In this document: positions 50,579 to 58,782 of the stretch, piece by piece | Position numbering within the stretch: the first letter of the stretch is position 1 | Layout of the letters: each line of letters starts with the position of its first letter | Notes under the pieces: generated by a model | The model's database searches: none | What the model was told of the DNA's origin: nothing | What the model saw: only the letters and a program-made list of their open reading frames with translations | Assembly (NCBI RefSeq): GCF_000223905.1 | Contig: NC_015948.1 | Location: 868,001-932,000 of the forward strand | DNA from: Haloarcula hispanica ATCC 33960 | GTDB lineage: Archaea; Halobacteriota; Halobacteria; Halobacteriales; Haloarculaceae | Reading direction: 5' to 3' | Length of the DNA stretch: 64,000 bases | Position numbers and translations under genes: made by a program

Positions 50579-50743
50579 TTATGAATCGCCCGACTCGCTC
50601 ACTTCGGCTCTGCCGCGGTGCTTGCCGAACAGGTACGCGGCCACGACGAGTGCGAGGGGAACGACGAGAAACATCCCCATCGTGACGAGCATGACGACCA
50701 TTTCAGTAGTACCGGGCATCCCGGGAAACAGGAGGAGGGCCAT
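50579..50743 (-). CDS. 54-residue single-helix membrane protein
   Basis: Starts MALLLFPGMPGTTEMVVMLV, continues with one long hydrophobic helix to about residue 38 and ends in a charged tail (GKHRGRAEVSESGDS). The opening LFPGMPGTTE resembles the N-termini of haloarchaeal TatA proteins (FPGLPGGPELL), but the amphipathic helix of TatA is not evident. A promoter CTCAAAAGTC at 50765-50774 lies 26 nt upstream. Function unknown. Confidence 0.7.
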   Translation of the reverse strand: MALLLFPGMPGTTEMVVMLVTMGMFLVVPLALVVAAYLFGKHRGRAEVSESGDS

Positions 50744-50845
50744 ACGCCCCGTACATCCGCCTGTCTCAAAAGTCCAACTCAGGGTCCACTGTTTAGCGTC
50801 GGGTACGCAGACCGGGAATCGCGTTCTACCACCGGCAGCCCCGCG

Positions 50846-51616
50846 TTAGACGTGTGGCTCCGGGAGCAGGTCGTCGAATGCCTGTCCGTCCAGCCATTCG
50901 CAGAGCCTGACGAGCTGTTCGGTCGCGGCCTCGAACATCTCCGCCCCCTTCTCGGCCGTGGCGTCGGTCTGGTCGCCGAGAACACCATTGCCAGTGTTAT
51001 CAGCGGCATCGTAGAAGGTCCGCGAACCGTACTTCTTTGTCTCCGCCGCCTCGACGCTCGGAATCCCGCCGTCCCGTGCGTCTTCGAGGCGGTCGTCGTG
51101 AACCAGTTCGGCGCGCAAGTGTTGGATCATGGCCGTCTCCTTCGGCCCGCCGTGTGGCCCGTTCTGCTCGAACAGGTCGTCCACGAGGTCCGGAATGCTC
51201 TCGTCCCACATCCACTCGATGGCGTACAGCACTTCGTCGTCCCGGAGCCGCCGGCCGACCTCCCGGAGGTGCTCGACGTTCCCGCCGTGGGCGTTCACGT
51301 AGATGACCCGGTCGATGCCGTGGTACGCCAGGTTCCGGGTGAACGACTCGACGTAGTCGCGAAACACCGGCGCGTCGACCCACATCGTCCCGTTGAACTG
51401 TCTGTGATGGGGGCTCACGCCGACGTTGATGGTCGGGGTGCAGAGGTAGCCAGTCCTGTCGGCGGCTTCTCGGGCGAAGGCTTCCCCGATGAGATGGTCC
51501 GTCGCCAGTGGGAGATGCGGCCCGTGTTGCTCTGTCGACCCGAGCGGGACGAGCGCGAGCGACTCCGTCTCGAAATAGTCGCCGAGGTCCGGCCAGGTCT
51601 CGTCGGCAAGGTACAT
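50846..51616 (-). CDS. Creatininase-family amidohydrolase
   Basis: Metal-dependent cyclic amidase-type protein of 256 aa, cytoplasmic. Metal ligands of the family are visible: LGSTEQHGPHLPLATD (Glu-His-Asp), VIYVNAHGGNVEHL (His) and the C-terminal Glu in GGPKETAMIQHL. Members hydrolyse creatinine or act as archaeal formamide hydrolases in riboflavin and F420 synthesis (ArfB). The sequence alone cannot choose between them. Starts at the ATG at 51614-51616. The M24 creatinase-like protein at 53.5 kb is on the same strand, with an alpha-glucosidase between. Confidence 0.84.
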   Translation of the reverse strand: MYLADETWPDLGDYFETESLALVPLGSTEQHGPHLPLATDHLIGEAFAREAADRTGYLCTPTINVGVSPHHRQFNGTMWVDAPVFRDYVESFTRNLAYHGIDRVIYVNAHGGNVEHLREVGRRLRDDEVLYAIEWMWDESIPDLVDDLFEQNGPHGGPKETAMIQHLRAELVHDDRLEDARDGGIPSVEAAETKKYGSRTFYDAADNTGNGVLGDQTDATAEKGAEMFEAATEQLVRLCEWLDGQAFDDLLPEPHV

Positions 51617-51694
51617 ACCACTGCTGGTGACGGACGCGTCTTGAATCTGTGCTTCGCCACGGCCCCGCGGCGGGATTCAGGTAGTACGAAGGAC

Positions 51695-53392
51695 TCAGTC
51701 GAACAGCTCGTAGACGCGAGCCTCGTACGGCGCGAGCGTCACCGTTTCCGGGTTCTGGTCGTCGTGGTCGTAATTGCACTCTCGCAGCGTCGCATCGGCG
51801 TACTCGACCGGCAGGTCGAAGGTTTCCGTCGCGTCGTCGAAGTGCAGGACGACGAGGACTTTCTCGGTTCCCGAGTCCGTCGACAACGACCGCGTGAAGG
51901 CGAAGACGGTTTCGTGGTCGGGGAGCAGGTCGGTGTAGTCCCCGTACACGAGCACGTCTCTGTCGGAGCGTAACTGGATGAGCCGCTGGTAGTAGCTGTA
52001 AACGGAGTCCGGATCGGCCTGCTGGTCGGCCGCGTTGATCTCCCTGTAGTTCGAATTGACCTGAATCCAGGGGTCGCCGTCGGTGAAACCGGCGTTTCTC
52101 GAGTCGTCCCACTGCATCGGCGTTCGGGCGTTGTCGCGGGTCCGGTAGCCGACGATATCTTTCACGTCATCGTACTCCTCGACCCCGTCTCGGTCGAGTA
52201 ACTCTCGCGCGTGGTTGATAGCGTCCACGTCGCGGAGGTCGTCCATCGTCTCCCAGTCGGCGTTCGTCATCCCGAGTTCCTGCCCCTGATAGATGTATGG
52301 CGTGCCACGGAGCGTGAGGATGAAGGTTCCGAGTAGCTTTGCGGATTCCCGGCGGTAGTTCTCGGGGTCGCCGTAGCGGGAGACGCTCCGCGGCTGGTCG
52401 TGGTTCTCCCAGTACAGCGTGTTCCAGCCGTCCGCCGCCAGCCCGTCCTGCCAGCGGCCGATGATACGCTTCAGTTCCGGCAGGCTCCAGTCACCGACAG
52501 ACCACCGCTCGCCGTCAGCGTAATCGAGTTTCGTGTGCTGGAAGTGAAACGCCATGTCCAGCGGGCCGTCTGTGTCGGCGTACTCGAGAGCCGATTCGAC
52601 GGTGAGCTGTGGCATCTCCCCGACGGTCATCACGTCATAGTTCGATAGCACTTCCTCGTCTAACGCCGTCAGGTACGACAGCATCTCCGGGCCGTCGATG
52701 AAATGCTCGGCGCCGACCCACTCGCTGTCCGGGTCGCCGTCGGGCAGCCCCTCGACTTTCGACAGAAGGTTGATGACATCCATCCGGAAGCCGTCGATGC
52801 CCTTCTCCAGCCACCACTCGATGGTGTCGAAGATGTCCGTCCGGACCGAATCGTTGCGCCAGTTCAGGTCCGGCTGTGAGGTGTCGTACAGGTGGAGGAA
52901 GTACTCGCTGCGCTCCTCGTCGTACTCCCACGCGGAGCCCCCGAAGAAGGACTCCCAGTTGTTCGGCGGCACGGGGTCGCCGTCTTCATCTGTCCCGCCC
53001 TCGCGCCAGATGTAATAGTCCTCATACTCCGGGTCGCGCTGGCGGGATTTCCGAAACCACTCGTGCTGGTCCGACGTGTGATTGACGACGAGGTCCATGA
53101 CGAGCCGCATATCCCGGTTGTGGACCTCTTCAACCAGCGCTTCCCAGTCGGCCATCGTCCCGAACTCGTCGTAGATGGCCTGATAATCGCTGATGTCGTA
53201 GCCGTTGTCCTTCTGGGGAGAGTCATACACCGGGTTGAGCCAGATGACATCGACGCCGAGGTCGGCGACGTAATCCAGGCGCTTGATGATGCCCTGCAAG
53301 TCGCCGACGCCATCGCCGTCGCTGTCGTTGAAGCTCCGGGGATAGATCTGGTAGACGACTGCTTCCTTCCACCAGGCGCGCGCTGCGGTCAT
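51695..53392 (-). CDS. GH13 alpha-glucosidase (oligo-1,6-glucosidase/trehalose-hydrolysing type)
   Basis: Cytoplasmic alpha-glucan hydrolase of 565 aa, no signal peptide. The (beta/alpha)8 barrel starts WWKEAVVYQIYPRSFNDSDG, the calcium-like DGDGVGDLQGI loop is present, and conserved regions are DLVVNHTSDQHEWF, GFRMDVINLL (catalytic Asp), GEMPQL (acid Glu region) and ENHDQPRSVSRYGD (His-Asp). The C-terminal beta domain ends with PVEYADATLREC and TVTLAPYEARVYEL. The sequence pattern is of oligo-1,6-glucosidase or alpha-glucosidase rather than amylase. It may process oligosaccharides released outside by the secreted GH3 enzyme, which lies far away. Confidence 0.93.
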   Translation of the reverse strand: MTAARAWWKEAVVYQIYPRSFNDSDGDGVGDLQGIIKRLDYVADLGVDVIWLNPVYDSPQKDNGYDISDYQAIYDEFGTMADWEALVEEVHNRDMRLVMDLVVNHTSDQHEWFRKSRQRDPEYEDYYIWREGGTDEDGDPVPPNNWESFFGGSAWEYDEERSEYFLHLYDTSQPDLNWRNDSVRTDIFDTIEWWLEKGIDGFRMDVINLLSKVEGLPDGDPDSEWVGAEHFIDGPEMLSYLTALDEEVLSNYDVMTVGEMPQLTVESALEYADTDGPLDMAFHFQHTKLDYADGERWSVGDWSLPELKRIIGRWQDGLAADGWNTLYWENHDQPRSVSRYGDPENYRRESAKLLGTFILTLRGTPYIYQGQELGMTNADWETMDDLRDVDAINHARELLDRDGVEEYDDVKDIVGYRTRDNARTPMQWDDSRNAGFTDGDPWIQVNSNYREINAADQQADPDSVYSYYQRLIQLRSDRDVLVYGDYTDLLPDHETVFAFTRSLSTDSGTEKVLVVLHFDDATETFDLPVEYADATLRECNYDHDDQNPETVTLAPYEARVYELFD

Positions 53393-53489
53393 ACACAGGG
53401 GTAGCCTGACACGTCGCTTAAATCCACGGGTTCATACAACACCCGTTGTAAACTGCTTACCTTGCCGGGCAATGGGGGACCCAGTACCG

Positions 53490-54572
53490 CTACAACTCTA
53501 GCACCGTGTGTCGCGGCAGTTCGAGGTCGTAGCCGACCGCCGAAACCGTCTCAGTCGGCCAGTCGCCGGTCCCGGACAGCAGTTCGATGTCGTCGTCGGA
53601 GACGAGATACGTGTCTTCGCTCTTTGTCCCGTCGATAGTCGGGTTCCAGGCGTACCCATGTGGCAACGCGACCTCGCCCTCATGTCCAGGCGTGGCGATC
53701 CACTCACGGCCGGCGAAGCCCGTTGCGCCGCCCTGATGATGGTTCTGCCACTCACCCTCCCAGCCGACCGCGGCGTAGGCGTCCTGAATCGCGTCGAAGA
53801 CGTCGCCCGCTGTGCCGCCACCCTGACCGACCACCTGTGTCGCGGCCAGCGCAGTGGTCTCGACGCGGGCGGCCTTGTGGGTTCGCTCCATGAGCCACTC
53901 CGGCGGGTCGAACGCGACCGCCCGGGTGGTGCTGACGTGGAGCCCGTCTCGCTGGACGGTCACCGATATGAGCGCGTAGTCGCCGAGTTCAGTGTCAGTC
54001 GAGGTGTAATGGCGGTATAATTGCGCCCGCTCGGCGCTGCCAACGAGCACGACGGGCGTGGCGATGCCCCGGCCTTCGAGCTTCTGTCGAAGCACCGCGG
54101 TCACATCGAGTTCGGTATGCGAGGGTTCGACTTTCCGCGCGACAGCCTCGACTGCTTCAGCCGTGTCTCGCGCGAGGTCACGGCACTGCTTCATCTGGGT
54201 CTCGGTCAGCGGCTGTCGGAGTTGTGTGGCGTCGACTGACTCGAAGCCGGGGACATCGAAATCAGCCGCCGCCGGGGCCGGACTCGCATCAGCAACAGCC
54301 TCGGCCAGTGACTCCGCGTGCCAGTCGAACGTCGCAACGGTCACATCGCCGTCGAGTTCCTCGTCACGGAGCCGCGGCGCTTCGATGTTATTGGCGACGA
54401 CCCGTACGCCGTCGCCGTCGTAGCCCGCGGCGGCGACGCCGATGTCACCCTCCCGGTCGACGACATTGTCGCCTCCCCCTGTGAGCCATGCGAAGGAGTT
54501 CGGTCGGGCGAACCAGACGGCTTCGAGTCCCGCTGTCCGGAGATACTGGTCGAGTCGGTCTGTGAGCGTCAT
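53490..54572 (-). CDS. M24 (aminopeptidase P/creatinase) family protein with incomplete metal site
   Basis: Pita-bread-fold protein of 360 aa. An N-terminal creatinase-like domain (about 1-125) begins TLTDRLDQYLRTAGLEAVWF. In the C-terminal M24 domain the positions of the two Asp metal ligands are changed: ALISVTVQRDGLHVSTTRAV has neither of the usual Asp residues. The third ligand His is present in NHHQGGATGF, the Glu before Pro is changed (YAWNPTIDG), and the last Glu remains (SEDTYLV). It therefore resembles non-metal creatinases or an inactive homologue more than Xaa-Pro peptidases. The ATG at 54570-54572 is used; upstream codons are not family-like. Confidence 0.85.
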   Translation of the reverse strand: MTLTDRLDQYLRTAGLEAVWFARPNSFAWLTGGGDNVVDREGDIGVAAAGYDGDGVRVVANNIEAPRLRDEELDGDVTVATFDWHAESLAEAVADASPAPAAADFDVPGFESVDATQLRQPLTETQMKQCRDLARDTAEAVEAVARKVEPSHTELDVTAVLRQKLEGRGIATPVVLVGSAERAQLYRHYTSTDTELGDYALISVTVQRDGLHVSTTRAVAFDPPEWLMERTHKAARVETTALAATQVVGQGGGTAGDVFDAIQDAYAAVGWEGEWQNHHQGGATGFAGREWIATPGHEGEVALPHGYAWNPTIDGTKSEDTYLVSDDDIELLSGTGDWPTETVSAVGYDLELPRHTVLEL

Positions 54573-54700
54573 ACCCTGACATCCCGCCGGCCCCAGTAAA
54601 AACCAGGGACAACACGCGACAACAGGACTGGCGCCACAGGTCTCCCACAGCGGCAATTACGACACATATCTTGCTCCTATCGTGTTCGACGCCGCTCCTG

Positions 54701-54780
54701 ATACTGCCGGCTGTAACTATTTCAAGAGATTCGCCACCCCGAAGTGGCGATATTCTTCACAGACTTACAGCCGGCAGTAT
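54701..54780. repeat. 80-bp near-perfect palindrome (long inverted repeat)
   Basis: Outer arms ATACTGCCGGCTGTAA (54701-54716) and TTACAGCCGGCAGTAT (54765-54780) are exact inverted copies over 16 bp. Inside is a second perfect hairpin, TCGCCAC (54731-54737) / GTGGCGA (54744-54750), with the flanking AAGAgat / tatTCTT also pairing. The structure ends 3 bases before the nucleoside hydrolase stop codon at 54784-54786. It could be a terminator or RNA-stabilising hairpin, or a small mobile (MITE-like) element with terminal inverted repeats. Confidence 0.75.
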
Positions 54781-54783
54781 GAC

Positions 54784-55743
54784 TCACTCGGCGATGCCGC
54801 TGTCAGGGTCCCGGGACTGGAGCAGCGAGTACATGACGGACTGGAAGGCGTCGCTGTCGACGGATTCTACGACATGGGTGTTCGGGTCCCCGTCGGTCAC
54901 ACCGTTGACGTCGACGCTGGTGTACCCGCGGGTGAGCCCGTCGCGGTCGTCCACCGCGACGTGGTACGTCGACACCGCCTCGCGGAGTTCCGGATACGCC
55001 AGCAGCGCGGCGGTGACGCTGTCCGGGAGTGCCGTCCATCCGGGGTCATCGGGGCCCTCGCTGTTGAACGCCCGGGCCTGCTCGGTTACCGATTCGAAGA
55101 ACGACGCCAGTTCAGTGTCGAACGCCGACACCGCCTCGAACTCGGAGGAGCCAAACACTGCGTCTCGAAGACACACGCCCCAGTCGACGAGCGTCACCTC
55201 GAAGGCGTCGAACACGCGTTTGGCAGCGTCGGGGTCGACCCACAGATTGAATTCCGCGGCAGGAGTGACGTTCCCCTCACAGTTGACGTTCCCGCCCATC
55301 ACCCACACCTCATCGACAAGCTCCGGAAGTTCAGGCTCGCGGGCGTACGCCAGCGCCAGATTGGTCAGCGGGCCGATGCAGAGCAGCGTGATTTCGCCAG
55401 GGGCCGCCCGACAGCGGTCGACGATCTTGTCGGGGCCAAACCCTGCCGCCGACTCGATACCGGTGTCGGGGAACACGTCCCCGCCGAGGCCGTCCTCGCC
55501 GTGAATGTACGTCGCGTGTTCGAACTCCTTGAGAAGCGGCTGTCTCGCCCCTTCGTAGACGGGTACGTCGAGAGAATCGGCGATATCGAGCGTGTACTTC
55601 GCGTTCTCGATCTCTCTGTCGAAGGGCACGTTGCCGGCGACGACCGTGATAGCTTCGACGGTAACTCGGTCACTGAGACAGGAAAGGAGAATCGCCTGTG
55701 TGTCGTCGCCCGCGGTGTCCGTATCGATGATGACGCGTCGCAT
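54784..55743 (-). CDS. Nucleoside hydrolase (IunH/URH family)
   Basis: Calcium-dependent N-glycosidase of 319 aa that splits ribonucleosides into base and ribose. The calcium-binding N-terminus is VIIDTDTAGDDTQAILL; further family motifs are VVAGNVPFDREIENAKYTL, ITLLCIGPLTNLALA, WVMGGNVNCEGNVTPAAEF and NLWVDPDAAKRVF. The C-terminal His of the active site of many members is less clear here (THVVESVDSD). A good TATA box CATATAAAT at 55763-55771 lies 24 nt before the ATG. Nucleoside salvage or use as carbon source is likely. The palindrome follows the stop. Confidence 0.92.
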   Translation of the reverse strand: MRRVIIDTDTAGDDTQAILLSCLSDRVTVEAITVVAGNVPFDREIENAKYTLDIADSLDVPVYEGARQPLLKEFEHATYIHGEDGLGGDVFPDTGIESAAGFGPDKIVDRCRAAPGEITLLCIGPLTNLALAYAREPELPELVDEVWVMGGNVNCEGNVTPAAEFNLWVDPDAAKRVFDAFEVTLVDWGVCLRDAVFGSSEFEAVSAFDTELASFFESVTEQARAFNSEGPDDPGWTALPDSVTAALLAYPELREAVSTYHVAVDDRDGLTRGYTSVDVNGVTDGDPNTHVVESVDSDAFQSVMYSLLQSRDPDSGIAE

Positions 55744-55762
55744 ACGCCCTCGTCGTATGGCA

Positions 55763-55771
55763 CATATAAAT
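55763..55771 (-). promoter_or_regulatory. TATA box of the nucleoside hydrolase gene
   Basis: CATATAAAT is centred 24 nt before the ATG at 55741-55743. It supports this start over the 32-codon longer frame. Confidence 0.6.
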
Positions 55772-55866
55772 CGTTCCGGGACACAACTGCGTGCCACAGT
55801 TGTCTGTGCGACACTCGATAGCGGTGGGTGAACGGCCAACTGCTACGATACTGCAGACCGCCGGGG

Positions 55867-56880
55867 TTACACCATTTCGAGGCGGTAGCCGCTGTCGTCA
55901 CCGAGCGATTCGTACACGATGCGTGCGGCAGCGATGTCCTGAATCGCGAGCCCGGTCGAGTCGAAGACGGTAATCCCGGACAGGTCCTCGCGGCCCGGCG
56001 CGTTCCCGACGACGATCTCGCCGAGTTCGGCGTCGATATCCGACTCGTCGATTTCACCCGTGCTCCAGGGGACGTTTATCTCGCCGGAGTGGGTCGTCTG
56101 TTCGAAGTCGTCGATGACGAGGGTCGCCTCGCGGATGACCTCCGTGTGGAGTTCCTGCTTCCCTTCGGCGTCGGCACCCATGGCGTTGACGTGGGTGTGT
56201 TCCCCGAGGTCCTCAAGCGTGACGATGGGATCTTCGACCGGCGTCACGGTCGAGAGAACATCACACTGGGCCGCCTCGGAAATCGTGCCGGCTCGCACGT
56301 CGAACTCGTCGCCGAAGGTGTCGATGAACCGCTGGACGCGGTCGTCGTCGAGGTCGCTGACGACGACGGATTCAATCGGTCGCACCTGCGAGATGGCCTC
56401 CAGTTGCGTGTAGGACTGGACGCCGGCACCGATGATGCCCAGCGAGGACGCGTCCTCGACGGCGAGGTGGTCCGTCGCCACGGCGGCGGCCGCCCCGGTT
56501 CGCTTCATCGTCAGCGTCGTGGCGTCCATCACGGCAAGCGGGAAGCCGCTCTCGGGGTCCGTGTACACGAGCGTCCCCATCACGGTCGGCAGGTCGAACT
56601 CGTCGGGGTTGTCCGGGTGAACGTTCACCCACTTGATGCCCGACGCCTCCCAGTCGTCCGTTTCGAGATAGGCCGGCATCGACCGGAAGTCCCCGTTGTG
56701 CTGTGGCAGGTCGATGTAGGACTTCGGCGGCATCTGCGCCGTGTCGTTTTCGTATGCGGCGAACGCGGCCTCGATGGCCGGCACGAGGTCGGCCATCTCG
56801 ACGGCCGCCTCGATGTCCGTACTGGGGACGATAGTCGTCTGATTGTCCTGTCGTGCTGTCGAATATAGTGAGTTGCTCAT
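55867..56880 (-). CDS. Ornithine cyclodeaminase/mu-crystallin family protein
   Basis: NAD-dependent enzyme of 337 aa acting on an amino acid: cyclodeaminase, archaeal alanine dehydrogenase or ketimine reductase. The family pattern is seen in KSYIDLPQHNGDFRSMPAYL, GIKWVNVHPDNP, LAVMDATTLTMKRTGAAAAV, the Rossmann motif LGIIGAGVQSYTQLEAI and HVNAMGADAEGKQEL. The key catalytic Asp of ornithine cyclodeaminase is expected in IDESDIDAELGEIVVGNAPG-like context. It is last in the minus-strand set led by the NhaC transporter gene. Substrate not determined from sequence. Confidence 0.86.
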   Translation of the reverse strand: MSNSLYSTARQDNQTTIVPSTDIEAAVEMADLVPAIEAAFAAYENDTAQMPPKSYIDLPQHNGDFRSMPAYLETDDWEASGIKWVNVHPDNPDEFDLPTVMGTLVYTDPESGFPLAVMDATTLTMKRTGAAAAVATDHLAVEDASSLGIIGAGVQSYTQLEAISQVRPIESVVVSDLDDDRVQRFIDTFGDEFDVRAGTISEAAQCDVLSTVTPVEDPIVTLEDLGEHTHVNAMGADAEGKQELHTEVIREATLVIDDFEQTTHSGEINVPWSTGEIDESDIDAELGEIVVGNAPGREDLSGITVFDSTGLAIQDIAAARIVYESLGDDSGYRLEMV

Positions 56881-56959
56881 AGTGGTTCGAATCTGTGATA
56901 TCGGTTTATTCGATCGCGCTATACTGATTCAATGTCCGTCTCGGCGCTCGTTGGCAATC

Positions 56960-57232
56960 CTAGAACGACCCCTGAGACAGCGTTTTGAGGTGGGTGAGAC
57001 GGCCGCGGTGCTCCGCGTCGTCGAACGATTCGACCTTCGCGAGGACGCGACAGCCGACGATGTCTGCCTCACCGTTCTCGAAGTAGAGGCGGGTCTCGCC
57101 GACCAGTGCGACCAACTCGCCGGATTCCTCGTCGAGTTCCGTGACGTACACCTCTATCTCTTCGCCCGCCTCGAACGTCGGCGTGGTCGTCCTGAAGGAC
57201 ATTCCGGTGAGGAACTTACTGAATATGCTCAT
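56960..57232 (-). CDS. TRAM/OB-fold-like small protein coupled to a transporter
   Basis: Protein of 90 aa beginning MSIFSKFLTGMSFRTTTPTF, with EVYVTELDEESGELVALVGE, TRLYFENGEADIVGCRVLAK and VESFDDAEHRGRLTHLKTL: five-stranded barrel pattern like TRAM or S1 nucleic-acid-binding domains. The ATG overlaps the stop of the NhaC-family gene by 4 nt (ATGA). Haloarchaeal TRAM-like proteins are abundant and are thought to bind RNA. Being co-translated with a transporter is unusual. The N-terminal phenylalanine-rich segment is hydrophobic but short. Confidence 0.72.
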   Translation of the reverse strand: MSIFSKFLTGMSFRTTTPTFEAGEEIEVYVTELDEESGELVALVGETRLYFENGEADIVGCRVLAKVESFDDAEHRGRLTHLKTLSQGSF

Positions 57233-58782
57233 AGACGGGTCACATCCTTGGATTTGCGGTCAGTGGTGTATTCGAGCCCGAAGCCGGTCAGTGCGGAGAG
57301 CAGGAACACACCGAACAGGAACCAGCCGTGGAAGACGTACGGCCACACCTGCACGGGGTTGACGACCATCGCACTGGTGAACCACTCGTACTGGTTCGGG
57401 AGGCCTTGCAGCGTCGCGAAGCCGATGAGCACGCCGCCGCCCCACGGGAAGATGTACCCGAGCGCCGAGGTGTTCGCGTCGAGGATATTCGCTCGACGGT
57501 AGCTGTTGATGTTGTACCGCTGGCCGATGCGGGCGATGTACGGCGCGATCGCGATCTCTGCGGCCGTGTTGATCGTGATCATCGAGTTGACGAGGGCAGT
57601 GCCGACCACCATCGTCGTTTCGGCCTTGCGAACGCCCGTTGCGACGTTTTCGAGGAGCCACTCCTGGATCGCCTCGAAGCCACCGCCACGGATCATGATC
57701 TCTGACCCGGCAACGATGAGCAACACGAGAACGATTAGCGGGAAGAACCCGGCTGCACCGTTGTAGATCGACCCGGTGACGCCAGCGTTTTGCGGCGCGA
57801 CCACTTCCGCGATGGGAAGCGAGCCAGCCCAGCTTGCGGCCGAAGACGTTTCCGGGACCTTGAACAGCAACACGGCACTCAGCGGTGCGAGACCGAAGAC
57901 GATGTTGAAGGCAACGGCGACGACGAGGCCCCACGAGATCGCCTCGACGATGTGTCGGCCCATGACTGCCGTCACAATGACGACGAGCATGGAAATGAGA
58001 TGCAACAGTCCCGCCGGCTCGCTGTTCTGGACGAACAGGTCCTGTGCCTGCTGGGAGATGTCCAGCCCGGGCATCGCGTTCCCGGCGAAAACGTACGCCG
58101 CGAGCGCCAACACCGCAGCGATGATGGCGTACTTGAACCGCGAGGCGACGACGCCGCCGATGTCGGCGTCCTGTGTCACCGCACTCACGATTGTCGTATC
58201 ACTGACCGGTGCCAGGTTGTCGCCGAAGACAGCCCCTGAGAGAATTGCTCCGAACAACAACACCGGATTCGCACCGAGCAGGATGCCGGCCGGGAAGAAC
58301 AGCGCCGAGAAGGCGACTGCCGCGCCGTACCCGGTGCCGATACCGGTCGTGAAAAGCGCAGCGAGGATGAAGGTGGCGGCGGGGAACAGCGCGCCCCCGA
58401 CTTCGGCCGCGTTCGCTGCCCAGACGAGTCCGCCGACGAAGCCACCTGCCTGCAGCGTGTTCGAGAACATCCCTGCCCAGAGCCACGCGACGACTGCCGT
58501 CGCGGCGACCCGCTTTGTCATCCCATCGAAGATGGTGTTCGCGTAGTTCTTCCAGTCTCCCTTGGCGAAGAACATCCCGACGATGAGCGCCACGAGCATC
58601 CCCGCGACGAGTCCAGTCGTGTCCCCGATACCGAACAGGCCACTCTGGACAATTGCCCACAGGATAAACAACCCTATGGGAATGACGCTCATCCACCGTC
58701 CGCCGTAGAACTCGATTGCTTCGACGTCCGGACCAGAGATCTCCTCGATCTCTGTCCCATCGCCACTATCCGTGTCTGACAT
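57229..58782 (-). CDS. NhaC-family transporter (probable amino-acid or organic-anion antiporter)
   Basis: Membrane transporter of 517 aa with about 12 helices. An acidic N-terminal segment of about 25 residues precedes FYGGRWMSVIPIGLFILWAI. Family motifs are ALFTTGIGTGYGAAVAFSAL, GAVFGDNLAPVSDTTIVSAV (the DNxxPxSDTT signature) and NINSYRRANILDANTSALGY. It differs in size and loops from the NhaC protein at 12.4-14.1 kb. NhaC relatives exchange sodium or protons for malate, lactate or amino acids; being divergent from an IclR regulator and leading an ornithine-cyclodeaminase gene points to amino-acid or related uptake. Confidence 0.88.
   Translation of the reverse strand: MSDTDSGDGTEIEEISGPDVEAIEFYGGRWMSVIPIGLFILWAIVQSGLFGIGDTTGLVAGMLVALIVGMFFAKGDWKNYANTIFDGMTKRVAATAVVAWLWAGMFSNTLQAGGFVGGLVWAANAAEVGGALFPAATFILAALFTTGIGTGYGAAVAFSALFFPAGILLGANPVLLFGAILSGAVFGDNLAPVSDTTIVSAVTQDADIGGVVASRFKYAIIAAVLALAAYVFAGNAMPGLDISQQAQDLFVQNSEPAGLLHLISMLVVIVTAVMGRHIVEAISWGLVVAVAFNIVFGLAPLSAVLLFKVPETSSAASWAGSLPIAEVVAPQNAGVTGSIYNGAAGFFPLIVLVLLIVAGSEIMIRGGGFEAIQEWLLENVATGVRKAETTMVVGTALVNSMITINTAAEIAIAPYIARIGQRYNINSYRRANILDANTSALGYIFPWGGGVLIGFATLQGLPNQYEWFTSAMVVNPVQVWPYVFHGWFLFGVFLLSALTGFGLEYTTDRKSKDVTRL

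Noticed and set aside
50618-51973. Long plus-strand frame of about 450 codons opposite the creatininase gene
   Set aside because: Antisense to clear family motifs (STEQHGPHLPLATD) and with no own domain.
56880-56905. tRNA T-loop-like GGTTCGAATC upstream of the ornithine cyclodeaminase gene
   Set aside because: No acceptor stem, D-arm or anticodon arm can be formed around it; it abuts a start codon.
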